The notes below the pieces were generated by a model, which searched no databases, was not told the DNA's origin, and was given only the letters and a program-made list of their open reading frames with translations. A DNA stretch of 64,000 bases from Porphyrobacter sp. ULC335 (lineage in GTDB: Bacteria > Pseudomonadota > Alphaproteobacteria > Sphingomonadales > Sphingomonadaceae), in contig NZ_CP078091.1 in the NCBI RefSeq assembly GCF_025917005.1, forward strand, positions 1,302,001 to 1,366,000, in the 5' to 3' direction. Made by a program: the position numbers and the translations under genes. This document shows, piece after piece, positions 8,912 through 21,218 of the stretch. Each line of letters opens with the position of its first letter. The stretch's first letter is position 1.

Positions 8912-9898
8912 ATGGTGATCGAGGACATCTTCAAAGCGCTGGGCGATCCGACCCGGCTGCGCATCGCCCGCCTGCTCGGGACGATGGAGCTGGCCGTGGG
9001 CGAACTCGCGCAGGTGCTCGGGCAAAGCCAGCCGCGCGTGTCGCGGCATGTCGGCATCCTGTGCGATGTCGGCCTGGCCGAGCGCCGCCGCGAAGGCAGC
9101 TGGGTGTTCCTGCGCCAGAGCGAATCGAGCGGGGCAGTGATTGCCGCCGTGCAGGATCTGCTCGCTCTTGCCGAAACCACCGAACCCGCCTTTGCCGCCT
9201 TGTGCGAAGCTGACCGGCGCAAGCTCGCCGCGATCCGCGAATCGCGCGAGGCTGCGGCCGAAACCTATTTCGCGCGCCACGCCGGCGAGTGGGACGATCT
9301 GCGCGCGCTCCACAGCGCCGACGCCGAGGTCGAACGCCACCTTGCCGATGCGCTGGCCGAAGCGCCGCTCGGCGCGCTGCTCGACATCGGCACCGGCACC
9401 GGCCGGATGGCGGAACTGTTCGCGCCGCAGGCCGACCGCATCGTCGCGCTCGACAAGAATCTGGAAATGCTGCGTGTCGCCCGAGCCAAGCTCCAGCATC
9501 TGCCCACCGCCCGGATCGAGCTGGTGCAGGGCGATTTTGCTGATCTGCCGTTCCCCGATGCCGGTTTCGATACCGTGCTGCTGCATCAGGTGCTGCACTT
9601 CGCCACCGATCCCGCGCCCGCGCTGGCTGAGGCCGCGCGCGTGCTGCGCAGCGGCGGGCGGATCGCGATTGTCGATTTCGCCAGCCACGATCACGAGGAA
9701 CTGCGCACCCGCCACCAGCACGCACGCCTCGGCTTCACCGACCGCCAGATGGCCGAATTGCTGCGCGCCGCCGGCTTCACCGCCAGTCCCCCGCTCGCGC
9801 TCGAAGGTGGCGAGCTGATCGTGAAGATCTGGATCGGCAAGCGCCGTGCCGCCGCCGCTTCCCCTGCCAAGACCCCTGCTCTGGAAACTGCCCGATGA
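8912..9898 (+). CDS. ArsR-family regulator fused to a SAM-dependent methyltransferase domain
   Basis: 328 aa. Residues 1-75 are an ArsR winged helix (FKALGDPTRLRIARLL, then SQPRVSRHVGILCDVGLAERR) without an obvious metal-binding cysteine cluster. Residues about 115-315 are a class I methyltransferase fold with the SAM loop LLDIGTGTGRM at 156-166 and PFPDAGFDTVLLHQVLH. metF overlaps its stop codon and both metH parts follow, so it probably senses SAM or S-adenosylhomocysteine and represses this operon through the palindrome just upstream. ArsR-type regulators of the SAM cycle (SahR, SamR) are known in Proteobacteria; that this is SamR is inference. Whether the methyltransferase part still catalyses is unknown. 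Confidence 0.88.
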   Translation: MVIEDIFKALGDPTRLRIARLLGTMELAVGELAQVLGQSQPRVSRHVGILCDVGLAERRREGSWVFLRQSESSGAVIAAVQDLLALAETTEPAFAALCEADRRKLAAIRESREAAAETYFARHAGEWDDLRALHSADAEVERHLADALAEAPLGALLDIGTGTGRMAELFAPQADRIVALDKNLEMLRVARAKLQHLPTARIELVQGDFADLPFPDAGFDTVLLHQVLHFATDPAPALAEAARVLRSGGRIAIVDFASHDHEELRTRHQHARLGFTDRQMAELLRAAGFTASPPLALEGGELIVKIWIGKRRAAAASPAKTPALETAR

Positions 9899-10824
9899 CC
9901 CCTACCCTCGACCAGCTCAACGAATACCGCACCGCCACCGATACCCCGCTGTTTTCGGGACTGCCGGGCGATGTCGCGGTCAGCTTCGAATTCTTCCCGC
10001 CCAAAAGCGCCAAGATGGAAGAACAGCTGTGGGACGCGGTGACGCAGTTGCAGCCGCTTGCCCCCAGCTTCGTTTCGGTGACCTACGGCGCGGGCGGATC
10101 GACCCGTGAACGCACCCATGCGACCGTCGCCCGGATCATTGCCGAAGCCGGTCTCCCCGCCGCCGCGCATCTCACCTGCGTTGCCGCATCCAAGGCGGAA
10201 ATCCGCGAGGTGGCGGAGCAATATTGGGAAGCGGGCGTGCGCCACATCGTCGCGCTGCGCGGCGACGCGGGCGAACCCGGCGCGCCCTTCACCCCGCACC
10301 CCGAAGGCTTCGCTAGCGCGGCCGAACTGGTGACGGGCCTCAAGGAGATCGCCGATTTCGAGATTTCGGTCGCCGCCTATCCCGAAACCCACCCCGATGC
10401 GCTCAGCCCGCAGGACGATATCGACAACCTGAAGCGCAAGCTTGACGCCGGGGCGACCCGCGCGATCAGCCAGTTCTTCTTCTCGCCCGAGGCGTTCTTC
10501 CGCTTCCGCGATGCCTGCGCCGCGAGCGGGATCGATGCGCCGATCCTGCCCGGCATCCTCCCTGTCACCAATGTCGCCCAGGCGCGCAAGTTCGCCACCG
10601 CCTGCGGTGCGGCGATCCCGGCGTGGATGGACGGGCTGTTCGAAGGCCTCGACGAAAAGCCCGCCGCGCGCCAGCTGGTTGCCGCCACGGTCGCCGCCGA
10701 ACTCTGCCGCCGGCTCTATGCGGGCGGGGTGCGCGATTTCCACTTCTACACCCTCAACCGCCCCGAACTGGCCTATGCGATCTGCCACATGCTCGGGAAG
10801 CGCCCTGTTGGAGAGACCGCATGA
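9895..10824 (+). CDS. metF: 5,10-methylenetetrahydrofolate reductase
   Basis: 309 aa flavoprotein of normal length. By family it reduces methylene-THF to methyl-THF, the methyl donor for methionine synthase. SFEFFPPKS near residues 26-34 carries the active-site Glu. YGAGGSTRERT, HLTCVAASKAEI and LRGDAGEPG are family blocks, and the C-terminal RDFHFYTLNR is diagnostic. It overlaps the regulator upstream and the homocysteine methyltransferase downstream by four bases each, so the three are translated as a unit. Confidence 0.96.
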   Translation: MTPTLDQLNEYRTATDTPLFSGLPGDVAVSFEFFPPKSAKMEEQLWDAVTQLQPLAPSFVSVTYGAGGSTRERTHATVARIIAEAGLPAAAHLTCVAASKAEIREVAEQYWEAGVRHIVALRGDAGEPGAPFTPHPEGFASAAELVTGLKEIADFEISVAAYPETHPDALSPQDDIDNLKRKLDAGATRAISQFFFSPEAFFRFRDACAASGIDAPILPGILPVTNVAQARKFATACGAAIPAWMDGLFEGLDEKPAARQLVAATVAAELCRRLYAGGVRDFHFYTLNRPELAYAICHMLGKRPVGETA

Positions 10825-11864
10825 GCGCCCGCCAGCAACTCCTCGCCGCTGCCGCGGAGCGCGTGCTGATCTTCGACGGCGCGTTCGGGACGCAGATCCA
10901 GAACCGCAAGCTGACCGAGGCGGATTATGCCGGTTCGCTGGGCCTGCCCGCCGACCAGAAGGGCAATAACGACATCCTCGCGCTGACCCGCCCCGATGTC
11001 ATCGGCGACATCACCCGCGCCTATCTGGAAGCGGGATCGGATGTGGTTTCGACCAACACCTTCTCGGCCAACCGCATCAGCCAGGCCGATTACGCGGCCG
11101 AGGACCTCGTGGCGGATATCAACATCGCCAGCGGCAAGCTCGCCCGCGCGCTCGCCGATGAATATGCCGCCAAGGATGGCCGACCCCGCTTTGTCGCAGG
11201 CGCGATCGGGCCGACCAACAAGACCCTCTCGCTCAGCCCCGATGTCGAAGACCCCGGTTACCGCGAGATCGACTTCGATGAACTCGTCGCGGTCTACAAG
11301 GAACAGGCCGAAGCGCTGGTTGCGGGCGGGGTGGACTTCATCCTGATCGAAACCGTGTTCGATACCCTCAACGCCAAGGCCGGGATCATGGCGGTCAAGC
11401 AGCTGGAGCGGGAGACGGGGCAGGACATCCCGCTGATGATCTCGATGACGCTCACTGACCTTTCGGGTCGCAACCTGTCCGGCCACACGGTCGAGGCGTT
11501 CTGGTACGCGGTGCGCCATGCCAAGCCGCTCACCATCGGGCTCAATTGCAGCTTCGGCGCGGAGCAGCTTCGCCCGCATGTGAAGGTGCTCTCGCAGATC
11601 GCGGACACGCTGCTGCTGATCTACCCCAACGCAGGGCTCCCCAACGAGCTGGGCGAATATGACGAAGCGCCCGAAACGACCGCTGGGCTGGTCGCTGACT
11701 GGGCGGATCACGGGCAGGTCAATCTGCTGGGCGGTTGCTGCGGATCGACGCCGGATCACATCGCCGCGATTGCGCGGGCGGTGGCCAAGTCAGCGCCGCG
11801 CACGGTGCCGCACCCCGAGCCCGCCATGCGGCTCGCGGGGCTTGAGGCCTTTATTGCTGCATAG
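10821..11864 (+). CDS. metH: Methionine synthase, homocysteine-binding (N-terminal) part as a separate protein
   Basis: 347 aa, equal to the first MetH module (homocysteine S-methyltransferase barrel). IFDGAFGTQIQ and NTFSANRISQADY are at the N-terminal end. Zinc ligands are the Cys in GLNCSFGA and the paired Cys in LLGGCCGSTPDH. It begins in the metF stop (ATGA). The remaining MetH modules are encoded by the next gene, 87 bases on, with a palindromic repeat between. Split MetH of this kind is, as far as I know, common in sphingomonads, so this is probably not a broken gene. Confidence 0.93.
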   Translation: MSARQQLLAAAAERVLIFDGAFGTQIQNRKLTEADYAGSLGLPADQKGNNDILALTRPDVIGDITRAYLEAGSDVVSTNTFSANRISQADYAAEDLVADINIASGKLARALADEYAAKDGRPRFVAGAIGPTNKTLSLSPDVEDPGYREIDFDELVAVYKEQAEALVAGGVDFILIETVFDTLNAKAGIMAVKQLERETGQDIPLMISMTLTDLSGRNLSGHTVEAFWYAVRHAKPLTIGLNCSFGAEQLRPHVKVLSQIADTLLLIYPNAGLPNELGEYDEAPETTAGLVADWADHGQVNLLGGCCGSTPDHIAAIARAVAKSAPRTVPHPEPAMRLAGLEAFIAA

Positions 11865-11875
11865 AACAACCAAGC

Positions 11876-11940
11876 CCGTTCGTGTCGAGCGAAGTCGAGA
11901 CACAAAAGCGGGGCCTCTCGACTACGCTCGAGGCGAACGG
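11876..11940. repeat. Palindromic intergenic repeat (REP-like), copy 1
   Basis: A 65-bp imperfect inverted repeat beginning CCGTTCGTGTCGAGCGAAG and ending CTCGAGGCGAACGG. A related copy is at 15814-15886. It lies between the two metH parts and could fold into a long RNA hairpin there, so it may tune expression of the downstream part. Confidence 0.8.
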
Positions 11941-11951
11941 AAATATTGAAA

Positions 11952-14582
<2,631 letters not shown>

Positions 14583-14601
14583 CGCGGGCGCGCAGGGAGC
14601 G

Positions 14602-15810
14602 ATGATGCGCGGCATGATCCGCCGCATCCTCGCCGCTCCCCTGCTCCTTGGGGCCCTCGTCGCCGTTCCCTCCGCTGCCGAGGTTTACACGCCCCCGCCG
14701 CCCGCGACGGTGGTGGTGGCGTTTGACCGCGAGAGCATCCGCCCGCTGATCGTCGAAGGGCTGGCGAACAAGGAGACAGGGCGCCCGGTCGAAGCCAATG
14801 ATCCCGTGCGGATTGCGTCGATCTCAAAGCTGATCATGGCGCTGACCGCGCTGCGGCTGATGGACGAGGGGAAGGTCGATCTCGACCGCGACGTTTCCGA
14901 CTACCTCGGCTGGAACCTGCGCTCGCCCCATCATCCCGATGCGCCGGTGACGCTTGCGCACCTGCTGTCCCACCGCGCGGGTCTCAGCGACAAGGCGGGC
15001 TATGTCATCCCCCTGGGCGAGGGCCTTGAAGCCAAGCTCGCCGACCCTGCCGCGTGGCGTGACACTGGCCCGCCGGGCGAAGCGGCGTTCGAATATGCCA
15101 ACCTCGGTTCCCCACTGGTCGCCACCACGCTCGAAGCGGCGAGCGGCGAGCGGTATGACCGGCTGGTCGAGCGGCTGGTGTTTGCGCCGCTCGGGGTGAA
15201 GGCGTGCCTCAACTGGATCGGCTGCGATGCGGAGATGCAGGCCCGCAAGGTGACGCTCTACCGCCACACCGGCGAAGTCGCCGCCGATGGCGCAGACAGG
15301 CTGTCGCCCGCCTGCACGATCCCGGTGGCTGAGGGGCAGGCGTGCGATCTTTCCAACTATGTTCCCGGCACCAATGCCTCGATCTTCTCGCCACAGGGCG
15401 GGGTGCGGATCGGGATGGTCGATCTGGCGAAGATCGGGCAGGCGCTGATCAGTTGGCGGGACGAGAGATTGCTTGCGACAGAGACATTCAAGCGCCTCGC
15501 CAAGTCGGCATTTTTTGGTGAAACCGGGGCGCAGGAGTTATTCTGTCATTACGGACTCGGGCTGCAAGCGATCGAAATGGGTGTGATCGATTGTAATGAC
15601 GCCTTGTTCGGAAGAGGGCCGTGGCTCGGACATCCTGGCGAGGCCTACGGGTTGCTCTCGGGGCTGTGGGTTGATGGCGAGGGCAAACAGGGCTTCGTCT
15701 ATTTCACCACCCAGAACCCGCCCCCTGAAGGCGGCGAAGATACCGGCAATTTCACCCCGCGCGAGAAGGCGCTGATGGCGCAAGCGCTGGGGATGGTGGA
15801 GAAGCCATAA
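14602..15810 (+). CDS. Secreted serine hydrolase, beta-lactamase/transpeptidase-like family
   Basis: 402 aa. An N-terminal signal peptide (MIRRILAAPLLLGALVAV, cleavage after SAA) sends it to the periplasm. The serine nucleophile motif SxxK is SISK in VRIASISKLIMA, and YxN is YANLG in AAFEYANLGSP. This is the class C-like beta-lactamase family that includes esterases, D-aminopeptidases and PBP-like proteins; the substrate cannot be told. The start was placed at ATGATG after CAGGGAG; an upstream in-frame start would reach into metH. Its end abuts a palindromic repeat. Confidence 0.87.
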   Translation: MMRGMIRRILAAPLLLGALVAVPSAAEVYTPPPPATVVVAFDRESIRPLIVEGLANKETGRPVEANDPVRIASISKLIMALTALRLMDEGKVDLDRDVSDYLGWNLRSPHHPDAPVTLAHLLSHRAGLSDKAGYVIPLGEGLEAKLADPAAWRDTGPPGEAAFEYANLGSPLVATTLEAASGERYDRLVERLVFAPLGVKACLNWIGCDAEMQARKVTLYRHTGEVAADGADRLSPACTIPVAEGQACDLSNYVPGTNASIFSPQGGVRIGMVDLAKIGQALISWRDERLLATETFKRLAKSAFFGETGAQELFCHYGLGLQAIEMGVIDCNDALFGRGPWLGHPGEAYGLLSGLWVDGEGKQGFVYFTTQNPPPEGGEDTGNFTPREKALMAQALGMVEKP

Positions 15811-15813
15811 TCT

Positions 15814-15886
15814 CCGTTCGTGTCGAGCGAAGTCGAGACACCATGGCGCGACGCTAAGGCCTCGCGACTGCACTCGAGGCGAACGG
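15814..15886. repeat. Palindromic intergenic repeat (REP-like), copy 2
   Basis: A 73-bp inverted repeat of the same family as 11876-11940, with the same 28-base left arm and a diverged loop. It lies between two convergent genes, where its hairpin could act as a bidirectional terminator. Confidence 0.8.
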
Positions 15887-15899
15887 AGTTTGAGGAAGC

Positions 15900-17099
15900 C
15901 TAAGCCTCCGCCTTCACCCGATCCCCCAGCTTCTTCAGCAAGGGCGTTGCCAGCGGCGTCGTCAGCATCGTGCTGCCCACCGCCATCAGCAGCAGCGCGG
16001 TGAAGGTCGTGGGCGTGATGACCTGCTTGTCGAGCAGGATGTTGGCGAAGATGATCATGATCAGCGCCTTGGTCTGGAGCAGCCAGCCGATCAGGCTCGC
16101 CTCGGTGCGGCTCCAGCCGAGCAGGCGTCCGGCGATGTGGACGCCCAGCAGCTTGCCCCCCACCGCCGCGGCCAGCAGCAGCGCTGCGACGCCGAACACG
16201 GCAAGCCCGCCGCCCTCCCATTGGGTGCGCAGGCCGGTGGAGAGGAAGAACACCGGCATCACCGTCAGCAGCACGACATTGCGGAAGCGGTCCATCGCTT
16301 CATGGCCGAACCACTTGGCATCGAGCACCACGCCCGCAAGGAACGCGCCGACCATGTAGTGCAGGCCAGACCAGTCGCCCGCCAGCCCGCAGATCGCGAG
16401 CCAGATCAGGCCCACCGGCCAACGGTCATTCTCCGACAGGCGCTTCATCAGCCAGCGCACGGCGATAGCGGCCAGCGTAAAGCCGACGAGGAAGATCGCC
16501 TGCCGTCCGATCCGCTCCCAATCGAGCAGGATCAGCGCCAGCACGCCCCAGATCGCGATATCATCGAGGCTGGCATAGCGCAGGATGCGCTGGCCGATCG
16601 CCTCGCGCAGGATGCCCAGCTTCTCCATCAGCAGCACAAGGATCGGCAGCGCCGTGACCGCACATGCCATGCCGATGCCCAGCAAGGCCTGCCAATACTC
16701 CCCCTGCGCACCCCGCCAGCCGGGGAATTGCAGGATCACCGCCGCCGCCGCCGTTCCTGCGAGTAGCGGCATTCCCAGCGCCAGCCCTGCGGTCAGCCCG
16801 GTCTCGCCGCGGTGCTTCCATGCTTGCGACAGGTCGAGTTCGATCCCCGCGATCCACACGAACAGCATCACCGCCCACCACGCGACGCCGTTCAGCGCGA
16901 TGATCACGTCGGGCCGGAACACGAAGGCATAGTAGTCCGGGAACACCGCGCCCAGCACGCCGGGGCCGAGCAGAATGCCGCCCACGATCTGCACCACCAC
17001 CAGCGGCGCCCAGTAATCTGTGCGCAGCACACGCCAGACGAGCCACGGCACGGCGAAGATGATCGTCAGCGCGATCAGATAGATTTCAGTGAGGTTCAT
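15900..17099 (-). CDS. Kef-type cation/proton antiporter (CPA2 family membrane domain)
   Basis: 399 aa, about 11-12 hydrophobic segments and no C-terminal TrkA-N or other cytosolic domain. CPA2 members exchange K+ or Na+ for protons across the inner membrane. Supporting blocks are GGILLGPGVLG near residue 45, YASLDDIAIWGVLALI in the mid-region (acidic pair typical of the ion site) and MVGAFLAGVVLDAKW. The ATG at MNLTEIYL is preferred; the upstream extension is Arg-rich and not membrane-like. It is transcribed divergently from the glycine riboswitch unit. Confidence 0.88.
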   Translation of the reverse strand: MNLTEIYLIALTIIFAVPWLVWRVLRTDYWAPLVVVQIVGGILLGPGVLGAVFPDYYAFVFRPDVIIALNGVAWWAVMLFVWIAGIELDLSQAWKHRGETGLTAGLALGMPLLAGTAAAAVILQFPGWRGAQGEYWQALLGIGMACAVTALPILVLLMEKLGILREAIGQRILRYASLDDIAIWGVLALILLDWERIGRQAIFLVGFTLAAIAVRWLMKRLSENDRWPVGLIWLAICGLAGDWSGLHYMVGAFLAGVVLDAKWFGHEAMDRFRNVVLLTVMPVFFLSTGLRTQWEGGGLAVFGVAALLLAAAVGGKLLGVHIAGRLLGWSRTEASLIGWLLQTKALIMIIFANILLDKQVITPTTFTALLLMAVGSTMLTTPLATPLLKKLGDRVKAEA

Positions 17100-17240
17100 C
17101 CCGCCGCCGTGTCTATTGCGCCGCGCCTGTGCGCGCAAACGTGTTTTCCACATGGCTAACCGCTGTTCGCCCGATTGACGCGCTGCAGCAAATCAAGCAG
17201 GGCAGGCGCGTCTTCCGGGGCAGAAGTGATTCTGTGCCGG

Positions 17241-17452
17241 GCAGGCGAGCGGGAGAGCCCGATGCACCCTTTGCGGGGGGCAAAGGCGCCGAAGGAGCAA
17301 CCGCCCCGGAAACTCTCAGGCCAACGGACCGCTCGGCTGCGTGACACTCTGGAAAGCGTCTCGGATGTAAATCCGCGGCCACCGAAGGGGAGGTGCTGCG
17401 CCACGTTGGCGGTTGCATCGAAGCTCTCAGGTCACCCGACAGAGGGGGCAGT
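17241..17452 (+). promoter_or_regulatory. Tandem glycine riboswitch (gcvT element, two aptamers)
   Basis: Aptamer 1 shows GCGGGAGAG, CGCCGAAGGAGCAA and AACTCTCAGG. Aptamer 2 shows GACACTCTGG, ACCGAAGGGG, AGCTCTCAGG and GACAGAGGGG. These are the conserved boxes of glycine aptamers, in the right order, about 60 bases before gcvT. By family, glycine binding turns on the glycine cleavage genes. The downstream expression platform is not resolved by eye; the initiation region starts soon after the second aptamer. Confidence 0.95.
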
Positions 17453-17510
17453 TAATGGGCGGTGCCTTTGGCGCTGCCGGACTGCCGTATTCTGCTTCGG
17501 AAGGCCTTTG

Positions 17511-18650
17511 ATGAGCGACCACGACACCGAAGATTTCGTCGAAGATATCCCGCTCGATGCTTTGCCGCTCGACGCGTGGCACCGTGCGCGCGGGGCGCGG
17601 ATGGTGCCGTTTGCGGGCTACGAAATGCCGATCCAGTATGAGGGCATTGTTGCCGAGCACAATTGGACCCGCGAAAGCGCTGGCCTGTTCGATGTCTCGC
17701 ACATGGGACAATTGGTTCTGTCCGGCCCCGATCTCGACGCCGCGGTTGAAGCCGTGCTGCCGATCGACCTCAGCACGCTGAAGCTCGGTCAGCAGCGCTA
17801 TTCGCTGCTGCTGGACGAGGAGGGCGGGGTGCTTGATGACCTGATGGTCTCGCGCTGGCCCGAGGCGCTCTACCTTGTCGTCAACGGCGCGACCAAGTGG
17901 GACGACATGGGCACCCTGCGTGAAGCGCTGCCCGACGATATCACGCTGAACTATCTGGACGACCGCGCGCTGCTGGCCCTGCAAGGCCCCAAGGCAGCCG
18001 AAGCGCTGGCGCGTCACGCGACGGGCGAATACCCGCTGTCGGCGCTGACCTTCATGAAGTTCGGGCAGTTCAAGCTGGCCGGCCACGATGTGACCATCGC
18101 GCGGGCGGGCTATACCGGCGAGGACGGGTTCGAAATCTCGCTCCCTGCCGAGGCCGCTGCCGAAGTCGCCGATCTGCTTTGCGCGGAGCCCGAAGTGAAG
18201 CCCATCGGTCTGGGCGCACGAGATTCGCTGCGGCTGGAGGCGGGCCTGCCGCTCTATGGCCACGACATGTCGCCCGAGACTTCGCCCATCGAAGCGGGGC
18301 TCACCTTCGGCATCAACAAGCGCCGCCGCACCGAAGGGGGCTTCCCCGGCGCTGACCGTATCATCCGCGAGATCAATGAAGGCACGGCGCGCAAGTGGGT
18401 CGGCCTGAAGATCGAAGGCCGCCTGCCCGCGCGCGAAGGCGCCGAGGTTTTCGCAGGCGACGACCATATCGGTACCGTCACCAGCGGTGGCTTCTCGCCC
18501 ACCTTGGGCGCTCCGATTGCGATGGCTTACGTCGCCAGCGACTACGCCGCCATCGGCACCACGTTCGAAGTCGAGGTTCGCGGCAAGCGCCTCGCCGCCA
18601 CCGTTTCGCCCACACCTTTTGTCCCGCACCGCTATTACAGGGGGAACTGA
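17511..18650 (+). CDS. gcvT: Glycine cleavage system T protein (aminomethyltransferase)
   Basis: 379 aa. By family it takes the aminomethyl group from lipoylated H protein and releases ammonia and methylene-THF. GLFDVSHMGQ, the conserved GYTGEDGFEIS (about 201-211) and ARDSLRLEAGLPLYGHD (about 234-250) are signatures. The start ATG follows GGAAGG. It is the first gene after the glycine riboswitch. gcvH starts three bases after its stop. Confidence 0.95.
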   Translation: MSDHDTEDFVEDIPLDALPLDAWHRARGARMVPFAGYEMPIQYEGIVAEHNWTRESAGLFDVSHMGQLVLSGPDLDAAVEAVLPIDLSTLKLGQQRYSLLLDEEGGVLDDLMVSRWPEALYLVVNGATKWDDMGTLREALPDDITLNYLDDRALLALQGPKAAEALARHATGEYPLSALTFMKFGQFKLAGHDVTIARAGYTGEDGFEISLPAEAAAEVADLLCAEPEVKPIGLGARDSLRLEAGLPLYGHDMSPETSPIEAGLTFGINKRRRTEGGFPGADRIIREINEGTARKWVGLKIEGRLPAREGAEVFAGDDHIGTVTSGGFSPTLGAPIAMAYVASDYAAIGTTFEVEVRGKRLAATVSPTPFVPHRYYRGN

Positions 18651-18653
18651 CCC

Positions 18654-19022
18654 ATGCGTTACTACACTGACGAGCACGAATGGATCGACGTCGAAGGCGA
18701 CGTCGCGACCGTTGGCATCACCGATTATGCGCAGGGCCAGCTTGGCGACATCGTGTTCGTCGAACTGCCCGAAGTCGGCGCGCTGATCGAGCAGGGCAAG
18801 GATGCTGCCGTGGTCGAGTCCGTGAAGGCCGCTTCGGACGTCTACGCCCCGATCACCGGCGAGATCACCGAAGTGAACCCGGCGCTGGAAGAAGACCCCT
18901 CGCTGGTCAACTCCGCTCCCGAAGATGGCGGCTGGTTCTTCAAGATGACCATTGCCGATGTCGGCGAGCTCGACGGGCTTATGGACGAAGACGGTTACAA
19001 GGCGTTCGTCGAGGAACTGTGA
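18654..19022 (+). CDS. gcvH: Glycine cleavage system H protein
   Basis: 122 aa, usual length. It is the lipoyl carrier shuttling the aminomethyl intermediate between P, T and L proteins. The lipoylated lysine is K58 in [33 protein letters not shown] and [13 protein letters not shown] complete the biotinyl/lipoyl fold. Its stop overlaps the GTG start of an unrelated glycosyltransferase-like gene. Confidence 0.97.
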   Translation: MRYYTDEHEWIDVEGDVATVGITDYAQGQLGDIVFVELPEVGALIEQGKDAAVVESVKAASDVYAPITGEITEVNPALEEDPSLVNSAPEDGGWFFKMTIADVGELDGLMDEDGYKAFVEEL

Positions 19023-19810
19023 CCCAGTCGGCGCCGCCCCCTGTGCGATTGCTGGTTGCGACCCCGCTGTATGACGGGGCGCAAGCCGACTATCTGCGCA
19101 GCGTGGTCGGGCTTTCGGGCGCGGCGGAGCGAGCGGGGTTTGCCTGTTCCTTCGCCTGGCTCAGCAACAATGCGTCGATCGACCGGGCAAGGAATGCGCT
19201 CGCGGCGGCCTTTCTGCAATCGGATGCGACGCACCTCGTCTTCATCGACGGCGATATCGGCTTCGTACCGGAAGAGCTCGTCGATGCGGTGGCGCGGATG
19301 CAGGCCGATGATCGCCTCGCCGTGCTCGGCGCGCCCTGTCCCAAGCGGCGGATCAACTGGGGCCTTGTTGCCTCGGCTGCCGCCAAGGGGCTGGGGGAAG
19401 GCAATCCGATGATGCTGGAGCGTTACTCCGGCCTCTTCGCGATCGACCTTGCCGATCCGGACGGCCAGTTCCCGCTGGGAGAGCCGATCGAGCTGCTGCG
19501 GGCGGGCACCGGGTTGATGGTGATCCGCCGCGACGTGATCGAAGCCCTCGCCGCGCGCCACGCCGAGCTGCGCTACATGCCCGACCAGCTTGACCGCGAT
19601 AGCGGGTTGGCAGCTGACACGATCACCGCCCTGTTCCAGCCGTTGATCGACCCCGAGACGGGCCACTTGCTGTCCGACGACTACGCCTTCTGCCACCGCG
19701 CCCGCGCGGCCGGCTACCGCATCTGGCTCGCCCCCTGGATGCGTACCACCCACACTGGCCCGGCGCGATTTGCCGGGACCCTTGCCGATCTTGCGCAGTT
19801 GAGCGCCTGA
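19019..19810 (+). CDS. Glycosyltransferase-like protein embedded in the glycine cleavage operon
   Basis: 263 aa from a GTG that overlaps the gcvH stop (GTGA). It has a GT-A style fold: [10 protein letters not shown] at the N-terminus, [16 protein letters not shown] (DxD-type metal/nucleotide motif at about 77-79), then [15 protein letters not shown] and [20 protein letters not shown]. This resembles GT2 and the Anp1/Mnn9-like glycosyltransferases. No signal peptide or membrane segment is present. It lies between gcvH and gcvPA and so is presumably under the glycine riboswitch, which is odd for a sugar transferase. The acceptor and any link to glycine are unknown. Confidence 0.75.
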   Translation: MTQSAPPPVRLLVATPLYDGAQADYLRSVVGLSGAAERAGFACSFAWLSNNASIDRARNALAAAFLQSDATHLVFIDGDIGFVPEELVDAVARMQADDRLAVLGAPCPKRRINWGLVASAAAKGLGEGNPMMLERYSGLFAIDLADPDGQFPLGEPIELLRAGTGLMVIRRDVIEALAARHAELRYMPDQLDRDSGLAADTITALFQPLIDPETGHLLSDDYAFCHRARAAGYRIWLAPWMRTTHTGPARFAGTLADLAQLSA

Positions 19811-19844
19811 GCCTTTCCACCACCAGCCACGGACACCTCTCCCC

Positions 19845-21218
19845 ATGCGCTACCTTCCCCTCACCGATACCGACCGGCAGGAAATGCTGGCGACAATCGG
19901 CGCCGCCACGGTCGATGATCTGTTCGTGGACGTGCCCGAAGTCGCCCGGCTCGATGGCCCGATCCATGGTCTGCCGATGCATGCGAGCGAGATGGCGGTC
20001 GAACGCCACATGAAAAAGCTGGCGGCGAAGAACCTGGTGGCGGGCGAGGTGCCGTTCTTCCTCGGCGCGGGGGCGTATCGCCACCACGTGCCCGCCAGCG
20101 TCGATACCATCATCCAGCGCGGCGAGTTCCTGACCGCCTACACGCCCTACCAGCCGGAAATCGCGCAGGGCACGCTGCAGATGCTGTTCGAATTCCAGAC
20201 GCAGGTCGCCCGGCTTTACGGCTGCGCAGTGGCGAATGCCTCGCTCTACGATGGCTCGACCGCGTGCTGGGAGGCGGTGGCGATGGCGACCCGCGTCACC
20301 AAGCGCAAGCGTGCGGTGCTCTCGGGCGCGCTGCACCCGCATTACGCGCAGGTGGTGAAGACCATGGCGCACTTCACGGGTGACACCATCGCCGATGCGC
20401 TTCCCGCGATCACGCCCGATCCCGAACTTGCGGGCCTGATCGCCCGCATCGACGAGGATACCGCCTGCGTCGTGGTGCAATATCCCGACATTCTCGGCCG
20501 CATCAGCGACCTGACCCCGGTGGCCGAAGCCGCCCACGCCAAGGGCGCGCTGCTGGTTGTGGTCAACACCGAGCCTGTGGCGCTGGGCGCGATCAAATCG
20601 CCGGGCGAAATGGGCGCGGATATTGTGGTGGGCGAGGGGCAATCGCTCGGCGTCGGCCTCCAGTTCGGCGGCCCCTACCTCGGCCTGTTCGCGGTGCGCG
20701 ATCCCAAGCACGTGCGCCAGATGCCGGGCCGGCTGTGCGGCGAGACCACCGATGCCGAGGGCAAGCGCGCCTTCGTGCTCACGCTCTCGACCCGCGAACA
20801 GCACATCCGCCGCGAGAAGGCGACCAGCAACATCTGCACCAATTCCGGCCTGTGCGCGCTGGCCTTCACCGTGCACATGACGCTGCTGGGTGAACGGGGC
20901 CTGCGCGAACTCGCCGCCGAGAACCACCGCTTGGCCTGCATCGCCGCCGACCGGCTGGCCAAGGTGCCGGGCGTGGAAGTGCTCAACAACGCCTTCTTCA
21001 ACGAGTTCACCCTGATGCTCGGCGGCAAGCCCGCGCGCGAGATCATCCGTGATCTGGCGGATCGCGGCGTGCTGGGCGGTGTGTCGCTGGGGCGGCTCTA
21101 TCCCGGGGTCGAGGCGCTGGAGCACGCGCTACTCGTCGCCGTGACCGAGACCACCACCGAAGAGGATATCGAGCGGCTCGCGCAGGAGCTTGAAGCCAGC
21201 ATCAAGGAGACCGTGTGA
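19845..21218 (+). CDS. gcvPA: Glycine dehydrogenase (decarboxylating) subunit 1
   Basis: 457 aa, the N-terminal half of P protein in the two-subunit form. With GcvPB it decarboxylates glycine with [23 protein letters not shown]-type [20 protein letters not shown], and [12 protein letters not shown] are family blocks, and [18 protein letters not shown] follows further on. It overlaps gcvPB by four bases. A 34-bp gap follows the glycosyltransferase gene. Confidence 0.95.
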   Translation: MRYLPLTDTDRQEMLATIGAATVDDLFVDVPEVARLDGPIHGLPMHASEMAVERHMKKLAAKNLVAGEVPFFLGAGAYRHHVPASVDTIIQRGEFLTAYTPYQPEIAQGTLQMLFEFQTQVARLYGCAVANASLYDGSTACWEAVAMATRVTKRKRAVLSGALHPHYAQVVKTMAHFTGDTIADALPAITPDPELAGLIARIDEDTACVVVQYPDILGRISDLTPVAEAAHAKGALLVVVNTEPVALGAIKSPGEMGADIVVGEGQSLGVGLQFGGPYLGLFAVRDPKHVRQMPGRLCGETTDAEGKRAFVLTLSTREQHIRREKATSNICTNSGLCALAFTVHMTLLGERGLRELAAENHRLACIAADRLAKVPGVEVLNNAFFNEFTLMLGGKPAREIIRDLADRGVLGGVSLGRLYPGVEALEHALLVAVTETTTEEDIERLAQELEASIKETV

